A stretch of DNA of 64,000 nt from JAVJST01 sp040219295 (lineage in GTDB: Bacteria > Pseudomonadota > Alphaproteobacteria > Rhodospirillales > Casp-alpha2): the NCBI GenBank assembly GCA_040219295.1, contig JAVJST010000011.1:124001-188000 (forward strand), in the 5' to 3' direction. The position numbers and the translations under genes were made by a program. This document shows, one piece after another, positions 1-10,368 of this stretch. Positions within the stretch are counted from its first letter, which is position 1. Every line of letters starts with the position of its first letter. The notes beneath the pieces are model-generated. The model was not told the DNA's origin. It worked only from the letters and a program-made list of their open reading frames with translations, and ran no database searches.

Positions 1-2
1 TT

Positions 3-773
3 CGGGCCGGCCCCAACACACAGGCCGTTCCGGGATTTCCAAGAGACGATATCTGTCTGACGGCGGTGCGCACCGAGGTCTTTGCCGGCTTCATCTTCGT
101 CAATCTCGATGATGACGCGGCGCCGATGGCCGACTGGTTCCCCGGCGTCGAGGATGAACTGCGGGAGTTCGTGCCGCAGATCGATCAGCTCAGACCGCTC
201 GAATGGGTCGAGATTCCGGAGCGCTGCAATTGGAAGGTCTCCGTCGAGAACTACTCGGAGTGCTATCACTGCAGCGTCAACCATCCGGCGTTCGTCTCAG
301 GCGTCGTCAAGCCCGAGACCTACGATATCCGACCGCACAACGGGTACTGTCTGCGCCATACGACGGAATGCCAGAACCTGGACCGGATGAGCTACCCGGT
401 CGACCTCTCCGCCAACGAAACCGCCGGGCACTATTCGTCCTGGTTTCTGTGGCCGCTGTTCTCGTTTCAGGTCTATCCAGGCAACGTGCTCAACACCTAT
501 CACTGGCGCCCGACGGCAATCGACGGGGTTACGGTGTTTCGCGGCTGGTACACGGTCAACGGCGTCGATGACGAGAACATTCGCCGCCTCGCCATCCAGG
601 ACCGGGCGACAACGGTCGAGGAAGACCTGCTACTCGTCGAGTCGGTCCAGCAGGGCCTCAAGAGTCGCGGCTATCGTCCGGGCCCGCTCGTCGTCGATCC
701 GGCAGGCGGGGTCAACTCCGAGCACTCGCTGGTTACGTTGCATCAGTGGATGCGCGACGGCGCAGGTGCCTGA
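3..773 (+). CDS. Rieske-type ring-hydroxylating oxygenase alpha subunit, 3' part only
   Basis: The reading frame is open from the first bases of the window, so this is the C-terminal catalytic part of a longer gene whose Rieske domain lies outside. The internal GTG at 66 is not a credible start. The segment ENYSECYHCSVNHP carries the two His ligands of the mononuclear iron (H-x4-H), and the Asp in EEDLLLVE is the likely third ligand. The motif FAGFIFVNLD is typical of the linker after the Rieske domain. It is clearly related to the full-length Rieske gene at 22321-23457. The family hydroxylates or demethylates aromatic or quaternary-amine substrates with an external reductase. The substrate cannot be read from the sequence. 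Confidence 0.85.
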   Translation, partial: RAGPNTQAVPGFPRDDICLTAVRTEVFAGFIFVNLDDDAAPMADWFPGVEDELREFVPQIDQLRPLEWVEIPERCNWKVSVENYSECYHCSVNHPAFVSGVVKPETYDIRPHNGYCLRHTTECQNLDRMSYPVDLSANETAGHYSSWFLWPLFSFQVYPGNVLNTYHWRPTAIDGVTVFRGWYTVNGVDDENIRRLAIQDRATTVEEDLLLVESVQQGLKSRGYRPGPLVVDPAGGVNSEHSLVTLHQWMRDGAGA

Positions 774-930
774 CGATCGCCCGGGGGAACGGCCCGGCGC
801 GAGTGGCGCCGATGGGCCACGGAGCGCACCTGCCTAACTTCCTAACTGTCATTCCTGTATTCATGAGGAGCCGCGTCCTTAGCCTGGCGGCCCATGCCAT
901 CCAACTCCGCTTGACCAAGCAGGCAGGCGT

Positions 931-1383
931 TCAGCCGCCCGTCGCTTCGAGCGCGATGGCGCGCAGCAGGTCCTCGACCTCCTGCATCGATCCATCAGGC
1001 AGGTCGCGGTGTCCGACGTAGACGGCGCCGTCGTCGCCCGGCATCTGGATCACGAACATGTTGTAGGGACAGTGCGCCACGTTCATCGGGTCGGCCTCCA
1101 TGACCCGCCGCGAGACGACGGCCGAACAGAACACGTAGATCTCGGCATTGGCGAAAATGTCCGTCGTTCCGCCGACGTCCTCTTTCGTGCGGGCCAGCAT
1201 TTCGCCGACGTGACTCACGTAGTCGATAGTCAATCCCTGACCGAGAATGGCCTCCCGCGTCTCGAACGTGGCGTCCTCGAAAGCGCCTTCGTACGGGTAG
1301 AGGACGGCCTCGCCGGCATCCGCGTCGCCGGCGACGGCAAGCGCCAGAAACGCCACGGCGGCCGTGAGAAGTATCGGTCTCAT
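931..1383 (-). CDS. Secreted DUF302 family protein
   Basis: A 150-residue protein with an N-terminal signal peptide (about residues 1-23, ending near DADAG). The rest resembles the DUF302 fold: a stretch around TIDYVSHVGEMLARTKEDVG, a FCSA segment, a conserved Cys in NVAHCPY, and a final helix rich in Leu and Glu. DUF302 proteins are small and mostly uncharacterised, often periplasmic in proteobacteria. The gene is convergent with the Rieske gene upstream and lies downstream of groEL in the same direction, but the groEL terminator separates them. The family call is good and the function is unknown. Confidence 0.7.
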   Translation of the reverse strand: MRPILLTAAVAFLALAVAGDADAGEAVLYPYEGAFEDATFETREAILGQGLTIDYVSHVGEMLARTKEDVGGTTDIFANAEIYVFCSAVVSRRVMEADPMNVAHCPYNMFVIQMPGDDGAVYVGHRDLPDGSMQEVEDLLRAIALEATGG

Positions 1384-1483
1384 CCCGGGTCTCCTTCCAA
1401 ACGTGCCTGAACCGGCGTCAGCGTAGCACCCGCGCGAACTCTGCTACAACAATCCGCCACCGTTCCTGTAAGGCGGCAGTTCA

Positions 1484-1514
1484 ACGAAAAAGGCCGCTCC
1501 GAAGAGCGGCCTTT
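1484..1514 (-). terminator. Rho-independent terminator of groESL
   Basis: A perfect inverted repeat, AAAGGCCGCTC / GAGCGGCCTTT at 1489-1499 and 1504-1514 with a four-base loop, is followed on the minus strand by a run of T. It lies about 30 bases past the groEL stop codon. Confidence 0.85.
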
Positions 1515-1545
1515 CCCGTATTCTTGAGACGCTGAGTGGTCAGGC

Positions 1546-3195
<1,650 letters not shown>

Positions 3196-3250
3196 GTTGG
3201 TTGAACTCCCTAATCTGGAAACTTTAGACGTTTACGGCAAGACGCGCCGA

Positions 3251-3565
3251 TCAGGCGGCTTTCTTGCTCTTCGCCTTTTTCTCGAGAATGCCGAGGATGT
3301 CGGATTCCTTCATGATGAGGAGATCCTCACCGTCGATCTTCACCTCGGTACCCGACCACTTGCCGAACAGCACGTGATCGCCGGCTTTGACGTCGAGCGC
3401 GGTCACGGAACCGTCTTCGGCCTTGTGGCCTGCGCCGACTGAGACGATTTCGCCTTCACTCGGCTTTTCCTGGGCGGTGTCGGGAATGATGACGCCACCC
3501 GCGGTTTTCGTGTCCGATTCAATGCGGCGCACGAGCACCCGATCATGAAGCGGCCTGAAGCCCAT
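3251..3565 (-). CDS. groES: Co-chaperonin GroES (Hsp10)
   Basis: A 104-residue co-chaperonin starting MGFRPLHDRVLVRR, with the mobile-loop region TAGGVIIPDTAQEKPSEG and the conserved VLFGKWSGTEVKIDGE segment. The start at 3565 is preferred over an in-frame start 54 bases upstream because a strong GGAGGGT ribosome binding site lies just before it and the family begins at this Met. It caps the GroEL cage. It is first in the groES-groEL operon and its promoter region carries a CIRCE operator, so repression by HrcA is likely. Confidence 0.97.
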   Translation of the reverse strand: MGFRPLHDRVLVRRIESDTKTAGGVIIPDTAQEKPSEGEIVSVGAGHKAEDGSVTALDVKAGDHVLFGKWSGTEVKIDGEDLLIMKESDILGILEKKAKSKKAA

Positions 3566-3612
3566 TGTACCCTCCAAAAACTCGTTGATTAACAATATAC
3601 TAGCCCGGATTG

Positions 3613-3639
3613 TTAGCACTCTCCGATGCTGAGTGCCAC
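3613..3639 (-). promoter_or_regulatory. CIRCE operator (HrcA site) of groESL
   Basis: On the plus strand the arms are TTAGCACTC and GAGTGCCAC separated by exactly nine bases. One arm is a perfect match to the CIRCE consensus and the other matches at seven of nine positions. It sits at the predicted transcription start, the classical position for HrcA repression and for a 5' leader stem-loop. Confidence 0.92.
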
Positions 3640-3640
3640 G

Positions 3641-3669
3641 GAGATAGTCCGATGCCGTCCGGCTGTCAA
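3641..3669 (-). promoter_or_regulatory. Sigma-70-like promoter of groESL
   Basis: On the minus strand a perfect -35 box TTGACA (3669-3664) is followed after 17 bases by TATCTC (3646-3641). The CIRCE operator starts two bases downstream of the -10 box. The spacing and the operator support a vegetative promoter controlled by HrcA. Confidence 0.75.
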
Positions 3670-3780
3670 GCGAGGCCGGTGAAAAAATCTTCTCGGCGCG
3701 CCCGGCGCCAAAGCCTTTCGACAGACCCGCGCGGCCGGTCTATAAGCGGCCGTCCTTCCACCAAGCACGGACCCGCGAAG

Positions 3781-4290
3781 ATGCCGACCGATTCCGACAC
3801 CGCGACACCGATCCGCCTCGGTCCGGCCACCGTCCGCCCGGAATGGATCGACTATAACGGCCACATGAACATCGCCTATTACGTGGCGGCGTTCGATGCG
3901 GCGCTCGAAGAGTTCTACAACGGCATCGGCTTCGACGCTGCGTATCGCGAAAGTACCGGCAACTCGTCCATGACGCTTGAGCTGCACATCAATTACCTGC
4001 GCGAGATCTTTGAGGGCGAGCAGTACATGATGGACGTCCTGGTGCTCGGAACGGACACGAAACGCACCCATTACTTCTGTACCATGCGACGCGCCGAGAC
4101 CGACGACGTCTGCGCGACGTTCGAGGCCATGATCATCCACGTTTCCCTTACGGCGCGTCGATCAAGTCCGATGCCGGACTGGCTCAGGGAAAAGTTTGAG
4201 GCGCTGGCGCGCGATCATGCCGGCATCGCGCGCCCGTCGCAGGTTGGACGATCGATCGGCGCCCCCCTGAAGCCAGGGCACAAATCATGA
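3781..4290 (+). CDS. Hotdog-fold acyl-CoA thioesterase
   Basis: A 169-residue protein of the 4HBT/YbgC-like hotdog group. The segment WIDYNGHMNIAYYVAAFDAA contains the DxNGHMN motif with the catalytic acidic residue, followed by the long helix and a strand with HINYLREI. Such enzymes hydrolyse acyl-CoA thioesters; related proteins act on carnitine- or betaine-derived CoA esters, but the substrate is not readable here. The ATG at 3781 is chosen because the family begins there. The gene is divergent from groES, and its stop overlaps the phoR start in an ATGA arrangement, so it is likely co-transcribed with phoR without an obvious functional link. Confidence 0.8.
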   Translation: MPTDSDTATPIRLGPATVRPEWIDYNGHMNIAYYVAAFDAALEEFYNGIGFDAAYRESTGNSSMTLELHINYLREIFEGEQYMMDVLVLGTDTKRTHYFCTMRRAETDDVCATFEAMIIHVSLTARRSSPMPDWLREKFEALARDHAGIARPSQVGRSIGAPLKPGHKS

Positions 4291-5354
4291 CCAACCTGCC
4301 GTTCGCGGTCCTCGATCACATCCCGGACTCGGTCATTCTCGTCGACGAACGGCGCCGTATCGTCGCCGCCAATCGCGCGGCGGAGGAACTTCTCGGCAAT
4401 CCGCGGATCGGCCAGGACCTGGCGATGTCGATTCGCCACCCGGACATTCTCAGCGCCGTCGACAGCGCCATGCAGGGCGACCAGCCGCGCGATCTCGAGA
4501 CCACTCTCCCCGGCACACCGCCCCGCAGCATCGCGGTCCATGCCGAATGGCTCGACCACGACCCCAGCGGCCTCGGCATTACGGCGGTCATCGTGATCAC
4601 CGACATCACCGCCTCAAAACGTTCCGAGCAGATGCGCGCCGACTTTGTCGCAAACGCCTCGCACGAGCTGCGTTCGCCGCTGTCGGCGATTATCGGCTTT
4701 CTTGAAACCCTTGCGGAATCCGCCAAGGAAGACGCCGAGGCACGGGCCCGTTTCATCGAGATCATGCTGCGCGAATCGCGCCGTATGACCCGGCTGATCG
4801 ACGATCTGCTTTCGTTGTCCCGGGTCGAGATAAACGAGCACGTCCGGCCGACCGGGTACGTGAACATCGAGGTCATCGTCAACCAGGTCACCGAAACTTT
4901 GGCCGGCAAGGCCGCTGACCGGGGCATTCGATTTAAGGCAGTCGTTCCCGCCGGCTTGCCGAGAATCATCGGCGACGAGGAGCAACTGCTCCAGGTTCTG
5001 CACAACCTGGTCGACAACGCCATCAAGTACGCCAACCCGGGCAGCCGGATCGAGATCGAAGCGCAGAGCGTGAACCGCGTTCCGGGACGCACCTCGCCCG
5101 GCATCTCCATCGCCGTGAGCGACGAAAGCGACGGGATACCGCCGGATGTCATTCCCCGCCTGACCGAGCGATTCTTCCGGGTCGACGAAGCGCGGTCGCG
5201 CCAGCTCGGTTCCACGGGACTCGGTCTCGCCATCTGCAAGCACATAATCAATCGCCACCGCGGCCATCTGACGATCGACAGCACCAAGGGGAAGGGCAGC
5301 ACGTTCACCGTGTTCCTGCCCAGCCAGCCAGCCGAAACCGCCCGGGCGGAATGA
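4287..5354 (+). CDS. phoR: Phosphate regulon sensor histidine kinase PhoR
   Basis: A 355-residue kinase. A PAS domain covers about residues 5-110, the HisKA segment VANASHELRSPLSAI has the phospho-accepting His at 126, and the HATPase region includes NLVDNAIKYA, FFRVDEARS and GSTGLGLAI. The G1 box reads DESDGIPP, with Ser where the first Gly is usual. No membrane segment is seen, unlike E. coli PhoR, so it is probably soluble and receives its signal through the Pst-PhoU complex. Position next to pstSCAB-phoU-phoB identifies it. Its start overlaps the thioesterase stop. Confidence 0.93.
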   Translation: MTNLPFAVLDHIPDSVILVDERRRIVAANRAAEELLGNPRIGQDLAMSIRHPDILSAVDSAMQGDQPRDLETTLPGTPPRSIAVHAEWLDHDPSGLGITAVIVITDITASKRSEQMRADFVANASHELRSPLSAIIGFLETLAESAKEDAEARARFIEIMLRESRRMTRLIDDLLSLSRVEINEHVRPTGYVNIEVIVNQVTETLAGKAADRGIRFKAVVPAGLPRIIGDEEQLLQVLHNLVDNAIKYANPGSRIEIEAQSVNRVPGRTSPGISIAVSDESDGIPPDVIPRLTERFFRVDEARSRQLGSTGLGLAICKHIINRHRGHLTIDSTKGKGSTFTVFLPSQPAETARAE

Positions 5355-5409
5355 TTTTTTCTCACCACTAAGCCGCCGCAGAATCAGCACAAATTCCGCA
5401 CTGCATACG

Positions 5410-5442
5410 GTGTCACGAAACCGCAATAAATCCGTCACAAAA
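5410..5442 (+). promoter_or_regulatory. PHO box (PhoB site) upstream of pstS
   Basis: Three consecutive 11-base units, GTGTCACGAAA, CCGCAATAAAT and CCGTCACAAAA, each a 7-base CNGTCAC-like element plus a 4-base A/T-rich spacer. This is the architecture of PhoB binding sites. It ends about 140 bases before the pstS start. The outer units match best and the middle one is weaker. Confidence 0.85.
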
Positions 5443-5580
5443 GGTGACCCGGATCGCCGTAGCTTCCGCCTCGGACGATCCTGGAGGGCTCTCCATTCCT
5501 CCCCATTCCCGCCATCCAGTCGTCCATGCCATTGCATGAACTCGAAAGGCTGACGAAGAGGTCAGCAGGGAGAAATGATC

Positions 5581-6606
5581 ATGAAAAAGATACTCGCCAC
5601 CGCGGCCGTTGCCGTCGTTGCGTTTGCGGGCGCTGCTGAAGCGCGCGATCAGATCCGCATCGTCGGATCGTCGACCGTTTACCCGTTCTCGACGACGGTT
5701 GCCGAGCAGTTCGGCAAGACCACGTCGTTCAAGACGCCCGTCGTCGAATCGACCGGTTCTGGCGGCGGTCTGAAGCTGTTCTGCGCCGGCATCGGTGTCG
5801 AGCACCCGGACATTACCAACGCGTCCCGCGCCATCAAGAAGTCGGAAGTCGAGAAGTGCCACAAGAACGGCGTCACCGACATCACCGAAGTCAAGGTTGG
5901 TTACGACGGTATCGTGTTGGCCAACGCCAAGACCTCGTCGGTCATGGAGATCACCCGCGAGCAGATCTTCCTCGCCCTCGCGAAGGACGTTCCGTCGGCC
6001 GACGGCAAGTCGCTCGTTCCGAATCCCAACATGAAGTGGTCGGACATCGACCCGTCGCTGCCGAACAAGAAAATCGAGGTTCTCGGCCCGCCGCCGACCT
6101 CCGGTACCCGCGACGCGTTCGTCGAGCTGGTCATGGAAGAAGGCTGCGAAGCGTTCGGCGCGATCAACGCCCTGGACAAGGCTAACAAGAAAGCGGCCTG
6201 CCACGGAATTCGCGAAGATGGCGGCTACGTTGAGGCCGGCGAGAACGACGTTCTCATCATCCGCAAGCTCGAAGAGAACCCGGATGCCTTCGGCATTTTC
6301 GGCTTCAGCTTCCTCGACCAGAACGCCGACAAGGTTCAGAGCTCGGTCGTCGAGGGCGTATCCGCGACCTTCGATGACATCGCGTCCGGTGCCTATCCGG
6401 TCTCGCGTCCGCTGTTCTTCTACGTCAAGAATGCGCACGTCGGCACCATCCCGGGCATGAAGGAATACATCGCCGAGTTCACCAGCGAAAAGGCGTGGGG
6501 CGAAGGCGGGTATCTGAGCGACAAGGGCCTGATCCCGATGCCGGACGCCGAACGCATGAAGTATGGCAAGGAAGCCAACAACCTGATGGTCAACGTCAGC
6601 ATGTAA
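5581..6606 (+). CDS. pstS: Periplasmic phosphate-binding protein PstS
   Basis: A 341-residue secreted solute-binding protein. An N-terminal signal peptide ends near AGAAEA, followed by IRIVGSSTVYPFS and ESTGSGGG, which form the phosphate-binding loops typical of PstS, and PPPTSGTRDAF later. It captures inorganic phosphate for PstCAB. The ATG at 5581 is chosen over the ATG at 5575 because AGGGAG at 5567-5572 is correctly spaced from it. It is controlled by the PHO box at 5410-5442, and a strong hairpin follows the gene, probably allowing higher expression than the downstream genes. Confidence 0.97.
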   Translation: MKKILATAAVAVVAFAGAAEARDQIRIVGSSTVYPFSTTVAEQFGKTTSFKTPVVESTGSGGGLKLFCAGIGVEHPDITNASRAIKKSEVEKCHKNGVTDITEVKVGYDGIVLANAKTSSVMEITREQIFLALAKDVPSADGKSLVPNPNMKWSDIDPSLPNKKIEVLGPPPTSGTRDAFVELVMEEGCEAFGAINALDKANKKAACHGIREDGGYVEAGENDVLIIRKLEENPDAFGIFGFSFLDQNADKVQSSVVEGVSATFDDIASGAYPVSRPLFFYVKNAHVGTIPGMKEYIAEFTSEKAWGEGGYLSDKGLIPMPDAERMKYGKEANNLMVNVSM

Positions 6607-6616
6607 TGGCAATCGT

Positions 6617-6646
6617 CGGCGGGAGAGGACTCGGCCTCTCCCGCCG
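6617..6646 (+). other. Intercistronic hairpin between pstS and pstC
   Basis: A perfect 12-bp inverted repeat, CGGCGGGAGAGG (6617-6628) and CCTCTCCCGCCG (6635-6646), with a six-base loop, begins ten bases after the pstS stop. No T-run follows, so it looks like an mRNA-stabilising or partly attenuating element rather than a full terminator. Confidence 0.75.
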
Positions 6647-6783
6647 GCACCTTGTTGCCCGACATCCCGCGGCGCTCATTCCGCCGCACACCGTGAACGA
6701 CTAACAACATACCCCGGGAAAACCGCAGCCGGCGCACCGCGTCAGCATTCACCGATCCCGACTCGCTCCGTAGTAGGTTACAG

Positions 6784-8169
6784 ATGTCGATCAGCGTCCT
6801 TCTCCCAGTTCTCCTCGTCCTGACGGTCGTCGGATTCTATATGGGACGTTCTCGGGCAGTCGGACAGGCCGGCGGCAACGCTCACAGGCTTCACTCGCGT
6901 CCCAATTACTACGGTTACTATGTCGCGATCTGGTGCGGCGTTCCTTCGATCCTGCTGGTCGCCGTCTGGATCTCCATGCAAGGCAGCATCGTCGACTCGA
7001 TCGTCATGGGTGCTCTGCCCGCGAGCCTCACCGACGGCCTTGATCGCGCCCAGCTTCAACTGCTGCTCAACGACATCCAGAATCTGGCCGATGCGAGTGT
7101 CGTTAGCCGCGAGGTCGGCCCGGAACTCCTGGCCGCCGCCGATCATTACGCGGGCTTGAAATCGACCGCATCGCTCTCGATGTTCGCCGTGGCGCTCGCC
7201 GCCGGGATCGCTGGACTGACGTTCGCCCGCTCGCTAATCAACCCGGAGATGCGCGCCCGTACCCGGGTCGAGCGCTCGATCTCGGTCGTTCTCATCATCT
7301 GCTCGACTATCGCCGTTCTCACGACGCTCGGCATCGTTCTGTCGCTCCTGTTCGAGACCATCCGGTTCTTCGACAAGGTGTCGCCGGCGGAGTTCCTGTT
7401 CAGCCTCCAGTGGAGCCCGCAGACGGCGCTGCGTGATGACCAGGTCGGCGCGTCGGGCGCGTTCGGCGCGCTGCCGCTGCTCCTCGGCACCATGCTGATA
7501 TCGTTCATCGCCATGCTGGTCGCCGCCCCCGTCGGCCTGATGTCGGCGGTCTACCTGGCCGAGTACGCGCCGCCGAAGATACGGGCATTCGCGAAGCCCG
7601 CGCTCGAGGTTCTGGCCGGTATCCCGACGGTCGTTTACGGCTTCTTCGCCGCACTCACCGTGGCGCCGTTCCTGCGCGAACTCGGCGTCGACATCGGGCT
7701 CGACATCTCGTCCGAGAGCGCGCTGGCTGCCGGCGGCGTCATGGGCATCATGATCATTCCGTTCGTTTCGTCGCTGTCCGACGACGTCATCAACGCAGTC
7801 CCGCAGTCGCTGCGCGACGGCTCCTACGGTCTCGGTGCAACGAAATCGGAAACCATCGTCAAGGTTATCCTGCCGGCCGCGCTTCCGGGCATCGTCGGCT
7901 CGCTGCTCCTCGCGGTATCGCGGGCCATTGGCGAGACCATGATCGTGGTGATGGCCGCGGGCCTCGCCGCCAACCTGACGGTCAACCCGCTGCAGGCGGT
8001 AACAACGGTAACGGTGCAGATCGTCACCCTGCTGGTCGGCGACCAGGAGTTCGACAGTGCCAAGACCCTGGCGGCGTTCGCCCTCGGTCTGCTGCTGTTC
8101 TGCGTCACCCTGGTTCTCAACGTCATCGCCCTGATGGTGGTCAACAAGTATCGGGAACAGTATGACTAA
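6784..8169 (+). CDS. pstC: Phosphate ABC transporter permease PstC
   Basis: A 461-residue inner-membrane permease. The first 200 residues hold an N-terminal extension with several hydrophobic segments and a polar stretch, a form common in alphaproteobacteria. The C-terminal half carries the transport domain, with the coupling segment SLRDGSYGLGATKSETIVKVILPAALPGI. It forms the channel with PstA and is energised by PstB. It lies 177 bases after pstS and overlaps pstA by 8 bases, indicating translational coupling. Confidence 0.95.
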   Translation: MSISVLLPVLLVLTVVGFYMGRSRAVGQAGGNAHRLHSRPNYYGYYVAIWCGVPSILLVAVWISMQGSIVDSIVMGALPASLTDGLDRAQLQLLLNDIQNLADASVVSREVGPELLAAADHYAGLKSTASLSMFAVALAAGIAGLTFARSLINPEMRARTRVERSISVVLIICSTIAVLTTLGIVLSLLFETIRFFDKVSPAEFLFSLQWSPQTALRDDQVGASGAFGALPLLLGTMLISFIAMLVAAPVGLMSAVYLAEYAPPKIRAFAKPALEVLAGIPTVVYGFFAALTVAPFLRELGVDIGLDISSESALAAGGVMGIMIIPFVSSLSDDVINAVPQSLRDGSYGLGATKSETIVKVILPAALPGIVGSLLLAVSRAIGETMIVVMAAGLAANLTVNPLQAVTTVTVQIVTLLVGDQEFDSAKTLAAFALGLLLFCVTLVLNVIALMVVNKYREQYD

Positions 8170-9502
8170 CGGAACCACACTCGACATGAAGGCGCCGGCG
8201 CTCGTCATGCAGGAACAGAAGACCAATAGCCAAGCCATGCAGGCGGTACAGGACAGCCTGGAGCGGCGTTACGCCGCGGAGAAGCGGTTCAAGCTGATCG
8301 GCATGGGCGCGGTGGCCGTTGCACTTTTCTTCCTGTGCCTGCTGTTTTTCACGATCATCTCGAACGGCCTGCCGGCATTTACCGAAACGCGGATCAAGCT
8401 CGAGGTCGCCCTGTCCCCACAGGATATCGATCCGCAAGGTACGCGGGAGTACAATACCTTATCGACGGCAGACTACCGTTCGCCAGTTCGCCAGGCGGTG
8501 TTCGATCTGTTTCCCGACGTCACCGACCGGCGCGGCAAGCGGGCGTTGTTCGACATGGTCAGCCCGGGCGCGACATTCGAGCTGCGCAGCATGGTTCTTG
8601 ACGACCCCAATCTCATCGGTCAGCGGATCACGGTCGAGGTGCCGATGTCTGACGACATCGACCAGCTTCGCAAGGGCCACATCGACCGCAATCTCGCTGA
8701 AAGCGACCGCCGGGTGAAGGACAACCAGATTGACTGGTACGACCGGCTCGTCGCTCGCGACCTTGTCGTGACCCAGTTCAACACCACGTTGTTTACCGCC
8801 GCCGACTCGCGCGAGCCGGAACTCGCCGGCATCCTCGGCGCGGCGATGGGCTCGTTGTTCACCATGATCGTGACGCTGGCGCTGTCGTTCCCGATCGCGG
8901 TCGCCGCGGCGGTCTATCTCGAGGAGTTCGCGCCGAAGAACAGGTTGACCCAGATCATCGAGGTCAACATCAACAACCTCGCGGCGGTACCCTCCATCGT
9001 CTTCGGGTTGCTTGGCCTCGCGGTGTTCATCAACTTCTTCGGCCTGCCGCGCTCGGCGCCGTTGGTCGGCGGCATGGTGCTGGCCCTGATGACCCTGCCG
9101 ACGATCATCATCGCGTCGCGCGCCGCGCTGAAGGCGGTGCCACCGTCGATTCGCGAGGCTGCACTGGGTCTCGGCGCGTCGAAGATGCAGACCGTCGGCC
9201 ATCACGTCCTGCCGCTTGCCATGCCCGGCATGCTGACCGGCACCATCATCGGCATGGCGCAGGCCCTCGGCGAAACCGCGCCGCTGCTGATGATCGGCAT
9301 GGTAGCCTTCATTGTCGATGTCCCGGGCAGCTTCACCGATCCTGCCACGGTCATGCCGGTGCAGATCTATCTGTGGGCCGACGCCCCTGAGCGAGCGTTT
9401 GTCGAGCGCACGTCGGCGGCGATCATGATCCTGCTCGGTTTCCTGATCACCATGAACGCGCTCGCGGTCGTGCTTCGCAAGAAGTTCGAACGCCGTTGGT
9501 AA
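8162..9502 (+). CDS. pstA: Phosphate ABC transporter permease PstA
   Basis: A 446-residue permease, longer than the roughly 290 residues of E. coli PstA because of a large soluble region between the first membrane segment (about residues 56-76) and the transport domain, consistent with the DUF3333-containing form. The transport domain has IREAALGLGASKMQTVGHHVLPLAMPG as its coupling loop region. It pairs with PstC in the inner membrane. The start overlaps the pstC stop by 8 bases and pstB follows after 18 bases. Confidence 0.95.
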   Translation: MTNGTTLDMKAPALVMQEQKTNSQAMQAVQDSLERRYAAEKRFKLIGMGAVAVALFFLCLLFFTIISNGLPAFTETRIKLEVALSPQDIDPQGTREYNTLSTADYRSPVRQAVFDLFPDVTDRRGKRALFDMVSPGATFELRSMVLDDPNLIGQRITVEVPMSDDIDQLRKGHIDRNLAESDRRVKDNQIDWYDRLVARDLVVTQFNTTLFTAADSREPELAGILGAAMGSLFTMIVTLALSFPIAVAAAVYLEEFAPKNRLTQIIEVNINNLAAVPSIVFGLLGLAVFINFFGLPRSAPLVGGMVLALMTLPTIIIASRAALKAVPPSIREAALGLGASKMQTVGHHVLPLAMPGMLTGTIIGMAQALGETAPLLMIGMVAFIVDVPGSFTDPATVMPVQIYLWADAPERAFVERTSAAIMILLGFLITMNALAVVLRKKFERRW

Positions 9503-9520
9503 AGAAGAAGGACCCTTCCC

Positions 9521-10345
9521 ATGGCCATGACGACCGCCACCACCGAAATCACCGGCACGGCTCCACCGGCCGACGATCGCAGCAATCAGCCCGTGGCCTT
9601 CAAGACCCGCGACGTCTGCGTATTCTACGGTGACAAACAGGCACTGTTCGACGTTGACCTCGACATCAACGAGAACCAGGTCACGGCCCTAATCGGCCCG
9701 TCCGGTTGCGGCAAGTCGACTTACCTGCGCTGCCTGAACCGGATGAACGATACCATCGACATTTGCCGCGTGACCGGCAAGATTGAGCTTCATGGTGGCG
9801 ACATTTACGACAAGGCCGTCGACGTGGTTCACCTTCGCGCCCGGGTCGGCATGGTGTTCCAGAAGCCCAATCCGTTTCCGAAATCGATCTACGACAACGT
9901 CGCCTACGGGCCGCGAATTCACGGCATTGCGACGACCAAGGCGGAGACCGACGAGGTCGTACACAACAGCCTCAAGAAGGCCGGCCTGCTGAAGGAGGTC
10001 GCCGATCGCCTCGACCAGCCGGGCACCGGCCTTTCGGGCGGTCAGCAGCAGCGTCTCTGCATCGCACGCGCCATCGCCGTCCAGCCCGAGGTCATCCTGA
10101 TGGACGAACCGTGTTCGGCACTCGATCCGATAGCCACTGCAAGAATCGAGGAACTGATCGACGAACTCCGAGACCAGTTCACCATCGTCATTGTGACCCA
10201 CTCCATGCAACAGGCGGCTCGCGTGTCGCAGCGCACCGCATTCTTCCATCTCGGCGATCTCGTCGAGGTTGGCGATACCAGCAAGATCTTCAATTCGCCC
10301 GAAGACCAGCGCACCCAGGACTACATCACGGGACGCTTCGGCTAA
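9521..10345 (+). CDS. pstB: Phosphate ABC transporter ATP-binding protein PstB
   Basis: A 274-residue ABC ATPase with Walker A GPSGCGKST, Q-loop VFQKPNPFPKSIYDNV (PstB-specific), signature LSGGQQQR, Walker B VILMDEP and switch His in IVTHSMQQ. The first 25 residues are a low-complexity Thr/Ala-rich lead. It energises phosphate import through PstCA and, with PhoU, relays phosphate status to PhoR. It sits between pstA and phoU in the operon. Confidence 0.98.
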   Translation: MAMTTATTEITGTAPPADDRSNQPVAFKTRDVCVFYGDKQALFDVDLDINENQVTALIGPSGCGKSTYLRCLNRMNDTIDICRVTGKIELHGGDIYDKAVDVVHLRARVGMVFQKPNPFPKSIYDNVAYGPRIHGIATTKAETDEVVHNSLKKAGLLKEVADRLDQPGTGLSGGQQQRLCIARAIAVQPEVILMDEPCSALDPIATARIEELIDELRDQFTIVIVTHSMQQAARVSQRTAFFHLGDLVEVGDTSKIFNSPEDQRTQDYITGRFG

Positions 10346-10368
10346 CCTTTTGGCAGGGAGTCTTCTCG

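Noticed and set aside
774..930. Inverted bases ATGGGCC and GGCCCAT between the Rieske and DUF302 genes
   Set aside because: The loop would be about 75 bases, too long for a terminator, and there is no T-run.
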